Below are positions 24,701-32,769 of a stretch of 64,000 bases of DNA, one piece after another. Where the stretch lies: contig JAPWDM010000001.1 in NCBI GenBank assembly GCA_035578155.1, positions 77,226,472 through 77,290,471 on the forward strand, read 5' to 3'. The position numbers and the translations under genes are program-made. Numbering within the stretch: the first letter of the stretch is position 1; each line of letters starts with the position of its first letter. The notes beneath the pieces are model-generated. The model was not told the DNA's origin. It saw only the letters and a list, made by a program, of their open reading frames with translations, and did no database searches. The DNA comes from Brachynemurus nebulosus. Taxonomy: Eukaryota > Arthropoda > Insecta > Neuroptera > Myrmeleontidae.

Positions 24701-25378
24701 CCATCTCGGCGAAGATGATTGTGGAGTCATCGGCGTGGTACTGTTCAATATAATGGGAATATGGTCACTACCGTATGAATCAGACGCCAGCGTCCACTCA
24801 TAACGGTGTGCCATGACCGGTGAGCAAAGTGATAAGTCGATAGCCGACAACTCACCGGTTCTTGCGTTAATGAAAGTACCTTGACCGGTATTCAACAAGA
24901 CCGCTTCAGACTCGTCTAGAAACCGTTCTATGAGTCTTCCACGGGCGTCTCTTGTGCTACAGCCCCACATGGGGTTGTGAGCATTAAAATCTCCTAGTAA
25001 CAAAAATGGACGTGGTAACTGTAAGGTAAGCTCGGTCAAATCCTCGACGGTCCAGTCGAAATCTGGTAGGTAGACCGAGCATACTGTGAACTGGGGCGGT
25101 TTTAAAAATTGTACTGCAATAGCTTGTAGGGGGGTGTTTAACGGGTGGTCCCGGAAAGGAACGCCATCTTTAATGATGATGGCAACACCCCCCCTCGCCC
25201 TGATGTCTGGCTGTACGTCGTGCCGGCGGATTTTATGGTATTTGATGGTAAATTGTTCCGCCGGCCGTAAATGTGTCTCTTGGAGGCACACGCACATAGG
25301 CGTGTGCTCAGCCAGAAGCATCTGCAATTCACAGTAATGGTGCTTAACACCATTACAGTTCCACTGTACGATAGCCAT
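21716..25378 (-). CDS. U7 ORF2: endonuclease - reverse transcriptase - RNase H (reference)
   Basis: 1220 residues, intact. The APE-like endonuclease spans about 1-215 with N9, E34, D130/N132, D181 and S204-D205-H206 in the expected motifs, and should nick target DNA. The RT spans about 450-770: D575 in FFDLEKAYD, GVPQGS at 631-636, and YVDD at 661-664 with both catalytic Asp. RNase H spans about 953-1080 with D960, E993, D1017, H1058 and D1068. A CX2CX7HX4C finger lies at 1161-1177. The start ATG has a good context (A at -3, G at +4) 37 nt after the ORF1 stop. An RNase H after the RT is typical of the I, LOA and some R1-group clades and absent from most Jockey elements. It is probably translated by reinitiation from the bicistronic RNA. 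Confidence 0.96.
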   Translation of the reverse strand: MAIVQWNCNGVKHHYCELQMLLAEHTPMCVCLQETHLRPAEQFTIKYHKIRRHDVQPDIRARGGVAIIIKDGVPFRDHPLNTPLQAIAVQFLKPPQFTVCSVYLPDFDWTVEDLTELTLQLPRPFLLLGDFNAHNPMWGCSTRDARGRLIERFLDESEAVLLNTGQGTFINARTGELSAIDLSLCSPVMAHRYEWTLASDSYGSDHIPIILNSTTPMTPQSSSPRWRLRQADWEMYANSFRTPQLTGAVEDEVEKMSSSVIEAAYQSIPKSSSIPPKRHVPWWNEVVSVAVAEKKRAYSELRRRPTQENVIAYKRAQARCKRTIKEQKRLSWEQYVSALNTSTTTSEVWRRVRAITGKSSHSPMPSLLIVDGRNITDRAEIANCLAKHFERVSGSQNYDPDFLRIKIEHEQNDLDFFSDESLQYNQPFSMQELLEALRGSGDTSPGPDEIPYAMIRNRPYPGKCRLLDLYNEIFRQGVYPPQWREATIIPLLKEGKDSSQLTSYRPISLTCCFSKVLEKMVNNRLVWWLESHNLIPKHQCGFRRYHSTTDHLVRLENAIQDAFLQRKHLAAVFFDLEKAYDMTWRYGILKKLHDWGLRGNLPQFVKSFLTDRYFRVRVGDTESEAHSQENGVPQGSNISVTLFSIAVSHIAASAPIRRCLYVDDLTIFYAADSIEDIQQRLQQGINEVVTSAEALGFRFSPQKTSVVHFCRKRNAHPDPVLTLKGSNLQCVDSVRFLGLIFDKQLTWRPHLQALAASCRRTINMLKCLAGASWGAGRESLLRLYQSLVLTRIDYGSIAYSSARASALLILDPVHHAGIRLATGAFRTSPSMSLCVESGLPPLRLRRERLLLNYAAGIYATPSHINHPTLFRYRLQGLYGRRPTISRPVAVRTQELLESLHLQFAKVLPKRPMEVPPWLIPKVRCRFDLTGLNKEETSSFEYRSRFYEIISELDSLCIYTDGSKTATGVGSAIVIRDDPHAWSLPSQATVYTAELFAILQALRFCQTSEDSAFLICSDSLSALQAICHSHTIDPLVQNILTCLYMLRQKSITFFWIPGHVGIPGNELADQAARHAAEVGEPQDIAIRPEDLRVCIRSAIEHKWQREWNNLTAKLKQVKPEVRRTPAPVNLSRRESVALTRLRLGHTALTHRHLLAGEDQPRCAACGTALTVRHIVEECVTFEPLRQRLQLPGSVAEALVYDAVSERRMIEFLRNSNLLQRL

Positions 25379-25401
25379 TTCTGTTACTACTTGGGTTGCT
25401 C

Positions 25402-25427
25402 CCTAGGAAGTGTGGCTACTTCCTAGG
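25402..25427 (-). promoter_or_regulatory. Hairpin across the ORF1 stop codon
   Basis: CCTAGGAAGT and ACTTCCTAGG form a perfect 10-bp stem with a 6-nt loop. The ORF1 stop codon (25416-25418) spans the loop and the first base of the arm at 25418-25427. The stem is kept in every copy with this region, and U11 keeps it with changes in both arms. It lies where a structure promoting termination-reinitiation at ORF2 would be expected. Confidence 0.8.
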
Positions 25428-27056
25428 TTTCCCCTTTGGCCAGCCTTTTTTTCTTTTAATTACTTTCACCTCGGCATCAGAGTTATCGGACTCTGTAGCC
25501 GAGGTGTTGGTATAAGCGTCGGACGTCGGGCGCTTAGTACCCGTACGTACCGACGCGGTCGTACTTTCCGAGTCGCTCATCGGTGTTTGGATAGAGCGAC
25601 TCGGGAGGGGGGTGACCGGGCGTGTTGGTGTGCCCGGTCGGGACGGCCGCTGTGGTAGCGGAGCCGTCATAGGTGGGGGCGGAATGAATTCCGCCTCCGA
25701 GGTGGATGTGGAGGGTCCCTTTTTGGGGGACCTTTGTTTTTCCACCTCCTTCTCCCCCTCACTGTAACGCCTTCTCGGAGGCGAAGCCTTCTTCGGTGAT
25801 GTCTTCTTTTTGGGAGAAGACGTCACAGTACGTACGACGGGTCCCTGGGGGGTGGTTGTAATCACCCTCTTGACCTCAGGGACCTTGGCTGACACTGCGG
25901 CTGATGTGGGAGTAGGTCCAGTTACACCCACAGAGCGCATGAGACTTTCTTGCATTCTTTGCATATTCACTTGCATCTGTCTCATGGCTTCCTTTATTTC
26001 TTTTAGTTCACTACTTTTTTCAGCCGCTGAAGGGGCGGGGGCCGCAACAGCGCGTGCATATCCTTCAAGAGCTGAGCGACGAGGCGTATTGCCTAGAAGC
26101 TTTCGTCTTGCCTCTGGGTAGGTTAACCTCTCCAGGGCTCTCAACTCCTGAATCGCGGATTCTTGTTTAAATATGGGGCAATTTCTCGACTTAGCCGAGT
26201 GATTACCCCCACAGTTGATGCATTTAATTGGCTCGTCACATGGTCGTCCTTCATGTAACGGCCTTCCGCACACGCAAATCTGCTGCTCTATGTTACATCT
26301 TTGTGAGACGTGGCCGTACCTTTGGCATTTATAGCACCTCATAGGTGCTGGGATGTACGGTCGCACGTCCACTTTAGTGAAAAGGCCGATGATCACTTCT
26401 TTAGGTAGAGTGACCCTATTAAAAGTTAGCAGAATTAAGAGGGATTCGGGATGTTTATTCCCCCTATTATACTTCAGCCTTTTCGCTTCAATTACCCCCT
26501 GTGGAGACATCTCCGACACTATCTCTTCCAGGGTACAGTACGCTAGAGAGGGGTGCATAATAACGCCCCTGGAGTAATTTAATACACCGTGGGGCACCAC
26601 CTCTACCGCGTACTGTCCTAATACCTTTAAGTTCTGAATTTTCTCAGATTGTGCCGGTGAGAATGCCTCTATGAGCAACCCTTTGCCCGATAGTTTGGCA
26701 TCTTTTACCTGCCCAATTCCTTCTTTTACTAACCTTGCCAAGAGGAAGGGACTGATCTTACTAAAGTCACCTTCCTTTGGTTTTATCACTAAAAACTTAA
26801 TAAAATTTGAAACTGCCGTTCTTGGGGATTCCAAATGAATTGGAGTCCCACGATGTTTCCCTTTTTTAGAGGGAGGGTTACCCTTCTTAGTTTGTGTACC
26901 TGTTCCACTGGATTGTGGAACGGGTACGGTAGACGCAGCAGCGGGGCCAGCCACGCTACTTTGGCTCACGCCAGATGACGACGGCGGAGCTTGGTTCGCG
27001 TCCGGTTTGGGGGGCCCGGACTCGCCCGAAGAAACAATATTTTTAGTGGTATCCAT
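25416..27056 (-). CDS. U7 ORF1: gag-like protein
   Basis: Intact, 546 residues, starting at the conserved Met before KNIVSSGESGP; the open frame upstream offers only GTG. Same domain positions as U5. The acidic stretch ESDNSDAEVK followed by KRKKGWPKGKPRK forms the C-terminus, which resembles a nuclear localisation or DNA-contact tail. A leucine replaces the proline of SPLILL found in the other copies, a change in the RRM-like domain that could weaken it. Confidence 0.93.
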   Translation of the reverse strand: MDTTKNIVSSGESGPPKPDANQAPPSSSGVSQSSVAGPAAASTVPVPQSSGTGTQTKKGNPPSKKGKHRGTPIHLESPRTAVSNFIKFLVIKPKEGDFSKISPFLLARLVKEGIGQVKDAKLSGKGLLIEAFSPAQSEKIQNLKVLGQYAVEVVPHGVLNYSRGVIMHPSLAYCTLEEIVSEMSPQGVIEAKRLKYNRGNKHPESLLILLTFNRVTLPKEVIIGLFTKVDVRPYIPAPMRCYKCQRYGHVSQRCNIEQQICVCGRPLHEGRPCDEPIKCINCGGNHSAKSRNCPIFKQESAIQELRALERLTYPEARRKLLGNTPRRSALEGYARAVAAPAPSAAEKSSELKEIKEAMRQMQVNMQRMQESLMRSVGVTGPTPTSAAVSAKVPEVKRVITTTPQGPVVRTVTSSPKKKTSPKKASPPRRRYSEGEKEVEKQRSPKKGPSTSTSEAEFIPPPPMTAPLPQRPSRPGTPTRPVTPLPSRSIQTPMSDSESTTASVRTGTKRPTSDAYTNTSATESDNSDAEVKVIKRKKGWPKGKPRK

Positions 27057-27757
27057 AAATTGTAATACAATAAAACCCCCACTCCGCTCCCCACCCTCCA
27101 CGGAGCCTCATAAGGGACGTGGGACTCCCACGCCAGGGATACGGAAATGAGGGGCCCTAGGGACAAGCCCATTGCCCCAGTGACACGCACGACCCCGGGG
27201 CGCTCGAAGTTACTGCGGCCGGTGCATAACCGCAGCCACGGTCTATGCCTGAAGCCAGGGCCAAAGTGACGTGTTGTTCCGCCGTACTCGCAAGTAACGG
27301 CTTCCCTCAGTCACCAGGATCCCCTTTTCCAGGCAACGCCGCTAAGCCACACACGAGCTAGTGTGGGTCCCGAAGATGACTTGAAGTTGGGACAACAAAG
27401 AAGAACGAAAACAAAACAAAACCAAAAACAAAAAAGAAACAAAAGATAAAAGAAAATCTGAAACAAAAGGAAATAAAAGTAACGAAAACAAAAAACAATA
27501 AAAACGAAAAGAAATAAAAAGATAGGTTAAAAAAATGAACGATCGAGGATTTCTCCTCTAGATCCGGCATCTTTTGTGAAAACGGTGGTACCTCGAGAAG
27601 GAACGGTGCCGATCTTGGATAGTCAGAGGCTAATGGAATCCGAAGATTACTGTATTGCGCATAAACTACCCCTGGAACCCTTAGCCTCCTTGACACCAAT
27701 GGGGGATAAATATCCCTCACGGGTGCCAAGAGCAGCTGCTATAGGTGTCCTCACCAC

Positions 27758-27758
<1 letters not shown>

Positions 27759-27800
<42 letters not shown>

Positions 27801-27820
27801 TTTTTTTTTTTTTTTTTTTT
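27759..27820. repeat. (TTA)n plus T-run junction, U7/U8
   Basis: About 14 TTA units, then about 21 T. Confidence 0.95.
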
Positions 27821-28223
27821 AATTAAAATTGGGGTACTGCTGCCGGTGGATGGCGCGGTCAGCAGCACCCGACGGCATCGCCAACTAAGGGCATGCGCCG
27901 CCGAAACGAAAAATATAGATAAAAACAACACGTAAAGACAGGGACACATAAATGCACTAGACAACGGACAAACATACACATAATAAAAACCAACGATGAG
28001 CCCTGCCATCCCAGGGCTTAAAAGGAGTGGACAGACCTTGGTGACGGTACGATAAGTACTAGACAGAGCGTCCGGTCACCAAGGCCTGGAAGCCATCGCT
28101 GGAACTCCCTCCGAGGCGTAAAAGGCCCCGGAGTGGAGAGAACCGACTAGAAATACACTAATATCACAGACATAATCACAGTAAAATCACAGATAAAACT
28201 TATTACGTCGCTGGGAGGCCACA
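27821..28223 (-). mobile_element. U8: 403-bp 5'-truncated 3' fragment
   Basis: It matches the last 403 nt of the element. It ends inside the loop of the CTTATTAC hairpin, at GGAGGCCACA on the plus strand, where TTA repeats begin. A truncation at a stem-loop is compatible with RT stopping at structured RNA. Confidence 0.93.
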
Positions 28224-28258
28224 TTATTATTATTATTATTTTTTTTTTTTTTTTTTTT
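28224..28258. repeat. Short (TTA)n plus T-run junction, U8/U9
   Basis: Only about 5 TTA units, then 20 T. Confidence 0.93.
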
Positions 28259-29069
28259 AGTTAAAATTGGGGTACTGCTGCCGGTGGATGGCGCGGTCTG
28301 CAGCACCCGGCGGCATCGCCATCAGAGGGCATGCGCCGCCATAAACGGTAAAGATAAAAACATACACAAAACAGACAGGAACACATAAATGCGATAGACA
28401 AGGGACAAAACATACACATAATAAAATCCATCGATGGGCCCTGCCATCCCAGGGCTTAAAAAGAGCGGACAGTCCTTGGTGACGGTACGATAAGTACTGG
28501 ACAGAGCGTCCGGTCACCAAGGCCTGGAAGCCATCGCTGGAACTCCCTCCGAGGTGAAAAAAAACGGCCCCGGAGTGGAGGAACCTGACTAGAACCACAC
28601 TACATATCACAGCAAATTATCACAATAAGTATCACAGATAGGACTTATTGCGTCACTGGGTGGCCACAGGCCGACCAGTGACGCAATAAGGAGTTAAAAC
28701 AATACCGCTGTAGAGCCATAACAACAGGCCTACAGCGGCATAACAAAATATCACAGGTAGTAAAAACAAATGATGTACCACCTCGGGTGTAAAAGGCCTT
28801 TGGTGGTACATCGATAAAAAACAATAACGAAAACAAATAACATGTATAAATAACAACAGTACCACTAAGGGTGTAAAAGGCCCTTAGTGGCATAACGACA
28901 AGACTAAAAGTACCCTGCCAGACCAGCTGGAACAGGGTATTGTTAATAAATAAATAAATTAAGACAAACACAAATCACTTTGAACACAAAATTAAAATAA
29001 GCTGTAATTAAAATTCTGTCGGGGGAGAAGCAAGAGACGACTTCAATAAAATTAAGAGATGTAAAGCCC
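28259..29069 (-). other. U9 3'UTR: chain of six stem-loops (reference)
   Basis: Inverted repeats on the plus strand: 28474-28522 (10-bp CCTTGGTGAC), 28644-28690 (16-bp CTTATTGCGTCACTGG), 28705-28738 (9-bp CCGCTGTAG), 28772-28812 (11-bp GATGTACCACC), 28862-28890 (10-bp CCACTAAGGG) and 28911-28939 (7-bp TACCCTG). A terminal stem-loop lies at 28270-28308, with one mismatch in this copy. AT-rich spacers carry ATCACAG repeatedly (for example about 28631 and 28750). The 28644 hairpin covaries among copies. The function is unknown; RT recognition, RNA stability or packaging are possible. Confidence 0.85.
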
Positions 29070-32000
29070 CTACAGTCTCTGAAGAAGGTTCGAATTTCTG
29101 AGAAATTCAATCATCCTTCTTTCAGAGACAGCATCATAACTAAGAGCGTTGGCTACATTATTCGGGAGCTGCAACCTCTGGCGCAATGGCTCAAAGGTTA
29201 CACATTCCTCAACTATATGCCTCACGGTCAGCGCCGTCCCGCAGGCGGCGCACCTTGGCTGATCCTCACCGGCGAGAAGATGACGATGTGTTAACGCCGT
29301 GTGGCCCAAGCGTAAACGTGTCAGGGCCACACTCTCTCGCCGGCTCAGATTTACAGGTGCCGGAGTTCTTCGGACCTCAGGTTTCACCTGTTTGAGCTTC
29401 GCCGTGAGGTTGTTCCACTCACGTTGCCATTTCTGATCGATCGCCGATCTAATGCACACTCTCAGATCCTCTGGGCGAATGGCAATGTCCTGTGGCTCAC
29501 CGACTTCGGCTGCATGACGTGCTGCCTGGTCGGCGAGTTCATTGCCAGGTATCCCCACATGTCCGGGAATCCAAAAGAAGGTGATAGACTTTTGGCGGAG
29601 CATGTAGAGACACGTTCGGATGTTCTGCGCCAGTGGATCGATGGTATGAGAGTGGCAGATCGCTTGCAACGCGCTCAACGAGTCGGAACAAATGAGGAAT
29701 GCGCTGTCTTCGGATGTTTGACAGAATCGCAGGGCTTGCAGAATAGCAAATAATTCCGCAGTATACACAGTGGCCTGGGGAGGAAGTGTCCAAGCGTGAG
29801 GATCGTCACGAATGACGATAGCACTTCCCACACCCGTAGCTGTTTTGGAACCGTCTGTGTATATGCAGAGAGAGTCAAGTTCGCTAATGATCTCATAAAA
29901 GCGGGATCGATATTCGAATGAACTGGTCTCCTCCTTGTTGAGACCAGTCAGGTCGAAACGACACCTTACTTTAGGGATCAGCCAAGGAGGTACTTCCATA
30001 GGACGTTTGGGAAGCACCTTGGCGAACTGTAAGTGCAGACTCTCTAATAACTCCTGCGTTCGAACGGCCACTGGTCGACTTATGGTGGGACGTCGACCAT
30101 AGAGCCCCTGTAAACGGTATCTGAATAGAGTCGGGTGGTTTATATGTGAAGGTGTTGCATATATCCCCGCTGCATAATTGAGCAAGAGACGCTCACGTCT
30201 CAGTCGCAGCGGAGGAAGACCCGACTCTACGCAGAGGCTCATAGAAGGACTCGTTCGAAATGCTCCCGTAGCCAGTCGTATGCCTGCATGGTGAACAGGA
30301 TCTAGGAGAAGAAGCGCAGACGCCCGGGCGGAGGAGTAAGCAATGCTGCCGTAATCAATCCTAGTCAGAACTAGCGATTGATACAGGCGAAGCAACGACT
30401 CCCGGCCCGCACCCCACGATGCACCAGCCAAGGACTTAAGCATGTTGATTGTCCTGCGACAACTCGCAGCTAAGGCTTGGAGGTGTGGGCGCCACGTAAG
30501 TTGTTTATCAAATATGAGTCCTAGAAACCTGACGCTGTCAACGCACTGGAGATTGGATCCTTTTAATGTAAGAACAGGATCCGGATGTGCGTTGCGCTTT
30601 CTGCAGAAGTGAACCACCGATGTTTTTTGTGGTGAGAAACGAAAACCAAGAGCTTCTGCAGAAGTCACCACTTCGTTGATGCCTTGTTGCAGCCGTTGTT
30701 GGATATCCTCGATGGAATCGGCTGCATAGAATATGGTGAGGTCATCAACGTACAAGCAACGACGAATTGGGGCTGAAGCTGCAATATGACTGACTGCGAT
30801 GGAAAATAAGGTGACACTAATGGTGGAGCCTTGAGGAACACCATTCTCCTGGGAGTGGGCCTCAGACTCGGTGTCACCTACCCGGACACGAAACGTGCGG
30901 TCAGTCAGAAAACTTTTTACGAACTGAGGGAGGTTACCTCTTAAACCCCAGTCGTGCAGCTTCTTGAGAATGCCATACCTCCAGGTCATATCATAAGCTT
31001 TCTCCAAATCGAAAAACACGGCCACAAGGTGTTTTCGTTGGAGAAAGGCGTCTTGAATGGCATTCTCGAGGCGAACAAGATGGTCCGTAGTCGAATGGTA
31101 TCGGCGGAACCCACATTGATGTTTAGGTATGAGGTTGTGGGATTCCAGCCACCAGACGAGACGGTTGTTCACCATTTTTTCCAATACCTTGCTGAAACAG
31201 CAAGTCAAGGATATTGGACGGTAGCTAGTTAGTTGCGATGAATCTTTACCCTCCTTTAGCAGCGGAATGATGGTAGCTTCCCGCCACTGCGGAGGGTAAA
31301 CGCCTTGCCTAAATATTTCGTTGTAAAGATCCAGTAACCTACACTTACCAGGATAAGGCAGGTTCCGGATCATGGCGTAGGGGATCTCATCAGGTCCAGG
31401 GGATGTGTCCCCAGATCCCCGAAGCGCCTCCAGTAATTCTTGCATAGAAAACGGTTGGTTATACTGGAGGGATTCATCTGAGAAAAAATCAAGATCGTTT
31501 TGTTCATGTTCGATCTTGATCCGCAGGAAGTCCGGGTCATAGTTCTGGGAGCCACTGACGCGCTCAAAGTGCTTAGCTAAGCAATTAGCTATTTCTGCGC
31601 GTTCAGTAATGTTCCGACCGTCGACGACGAGAAGGGAGGGCATTGGTGAACGGGAGGATTTCCCAGTAATGGCCCTCACTCTTCTCCATACCTCTGAGGT
31701 GGTGGTGGAGGTATTAATGGCCGAAACATATTGCTCCCATGATAGCCTCTTCTGTTCTTTAATTGTGCGTTTACAGCGTGCTTGAGCACGCTTGTAGGCT
31801 ATCACATTTTCCTGCGTGGGGCGACGTCTGAGTTCGTAGTACGCCCGCTTTTTCTCGGCAACTGCTACTCTCACGACTTCATTCCACCATGGTAGGCGAC
31901 GTTTAGGTGGAATGTTGGACGACATAGGTATACTCTTATGTGCTGCTTCAATGACACTGGAGGACATTTGCTCCACATCATCTTCTACGTCTCCAGTACG

Positions 32001-32732
32001 CTCGGGTGTACGGAATGAATCAACGTACATGTCCCAGTCAGCTTGACGGAGACGCCATCTCGGCGAAGACGATTGTGGAGTCATCGGCGTGGTACTATTC
32101 AAAATGATAGGTATATGGTCGCTACCGTATGAGTCTGACGCCAGCGTCCACTCATAACGGTGCGCCATAACCGGTGAGCCAAGTGATAAGTCGATAGCCG
32201 ACAACTCACCGGTTCTTGCATTGATATAAGTACCTTGACCGGTATTCAGCAAGACCGCTTCAGACTCATCTAGAAACCGTTCTATGAGTCTTCCACGGGC
32301 GTCTCTTGTGCTACAGCCCCACATAGGGCTGTGAGCATTGAAATCTCCTAGTAACAAAAATGGACGTGGTAACTGTAATGTAAGCTCGGTCAGGGATTCG
32401 ACGTTCCAGTCGAAGTCTGGTAAATAGACCGAGCATACTGTGAACTGGGGCGGTTTTAAAAATTGTACTGCAATAGCTTGTAGGGGGGTGTTTAATGGAT
32501 GGTCCCGGAAGGGGACGCCATCTTTTATAATGATGGCAACACCCCCCCTCGCCCTGATGTCTGGCTGTACGTTGTGCCGGCGGATATGGTAATTTTTTAT
32601 TGAAAATTGTTCCGCCGGCTTTAAGTGTGTTTCTTGTAGGCACACGCACATAGGCGTGTGCTCAGCCAGAAGCATCTGCAATTCACAGTAATGGTGCTTA
32701 ACACCATTACAGTTCCACTGTACGATAGCCAT
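29070..32732 (-). CDS. U9 ORF2: endonuclease - RT - RNase H
   Basis: 1220 residues, intact, with all catalytic residues listed for U7. Differences from the other intact copies are scattered, for example SLAGAS versus CLAGAS near residue 767, and GTYINAR versus GTFINAR in the endonuclease. It ends ANALSYDAVSERRMIEF, the C-terminal variant shared with U5 and U11. Other copies have AEALAYDAVSERKMLEF-type ends, so the C-terminus also switches between lineages. Confidence 0.96.
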   Translation of the reverse strand: MAIVQWNCNGVKHHYCELQMLLAEHTPMCVCLQETHLKPAEQFSIKNYHIRRHNVQPDIRARGGVAIIIKDGVPFRDHPLNTPLQAIAVQFLKPPQFTVCSVYLPDFDWNVESLTELTLQLPRPFLLLGDFNAHSPMWGCSTRDARGRLIERFLDESEAVLLNTGQGTYINARTGELSAIDLSLGSPVMAHRYEWTLASDSYGSDHIPIILNSTTPMTPQSSSPRWRLRQADWDMYVDSFRTPERTGDVEDDVEQMSSSVIEAAHKSIPMSSNIPPKRRLPWWNEVVRVAVAEKKRAYYELRRRPTQENVIAYKRAQARCKRTIKEQKRLSWEQYVSAINTSTTTSEVWRRVRAITGKSSRSPMPSLLVVDGRNITERAEIANCLAKHFERVSGSQNYDPDFLRIKIEHEQNDLDFFSDESLQYNQPFSMQELLEALRGSGDTSPGPDEIPYAMIRNLPYPGKCRLLDLYNEIFRQGVYPPQWREATIIPLLKEGKDSSQLTSYRPISLTCCFSKVLEKMVNNRLVWWLESHNLIPKHQCGFRRYHSTTDHLVRLENAIQDAFLQRKHLVAVFFDLEKAYDMTWRYGILKKLHDWGLRGNLPQFVKSFLTDRTFRVRVGDTESEAHSQENGVPQGSTISVTLFSIAVSHIAASAPIRRCLYVDDLTIFYAADSIEDIQQRLQQGINEVVTSAEALGFRFSPQKTSVVHFCRKRNAHPDPVLTLKGSNLQCVDSVRFLGLIFDKQLTWRPHLQALAASCRRTINMLKSLAGASWGAGRESLLRLYQSLVLTRIDYGSIAYSSARASALLLLDPVHHAGIRLATGAFRTSPSMSLCVESGLPPLRLRRERLLLNYAAGIYATPSHINHPTLFRYRLQGLYGRRPTISRPVAVRTQELLESLHLQFAKVLPKRPMEVPPWLIPKVRCRFDLTGLNKEETSSFEYRSRFYEIISELDSLCIYTDGSKTATGVGSAIVIRDDPHAWTLPPQATVYTAELFAILQALRFCQTSEDSAFLICSDSLSALQAICHSHTIDPLAQNIRTCLYMLRQKSITFFWIPGHVGIPGNELADQAARHAAEVGEPQDIAIRPEDLRVCIRSAIDQKWQREWNNLTAKLKQVKPEVRRTPAPVNLSRRESVALTRLRLGHTALTHRHLLAGEDQPRCAACGTALTVRHIVEECVTFEPLRQRLQLPNNVANALSYDAVSERRMIEFLRNSNLLQRL

Positions 32733-32769
32733 TTTCGTTACTACTAGGGTTGCTCCCTAGGAAGTGTGG

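Noticed and set aside
28474..28939. Evenly spaced inverted repeats resembling a CRISPR array or integron attC sites
   Set aside because: The repeats are different hairpins with different arms, there are no cas or integrase genes, and they recur as a block in each LINE 3'UTR.
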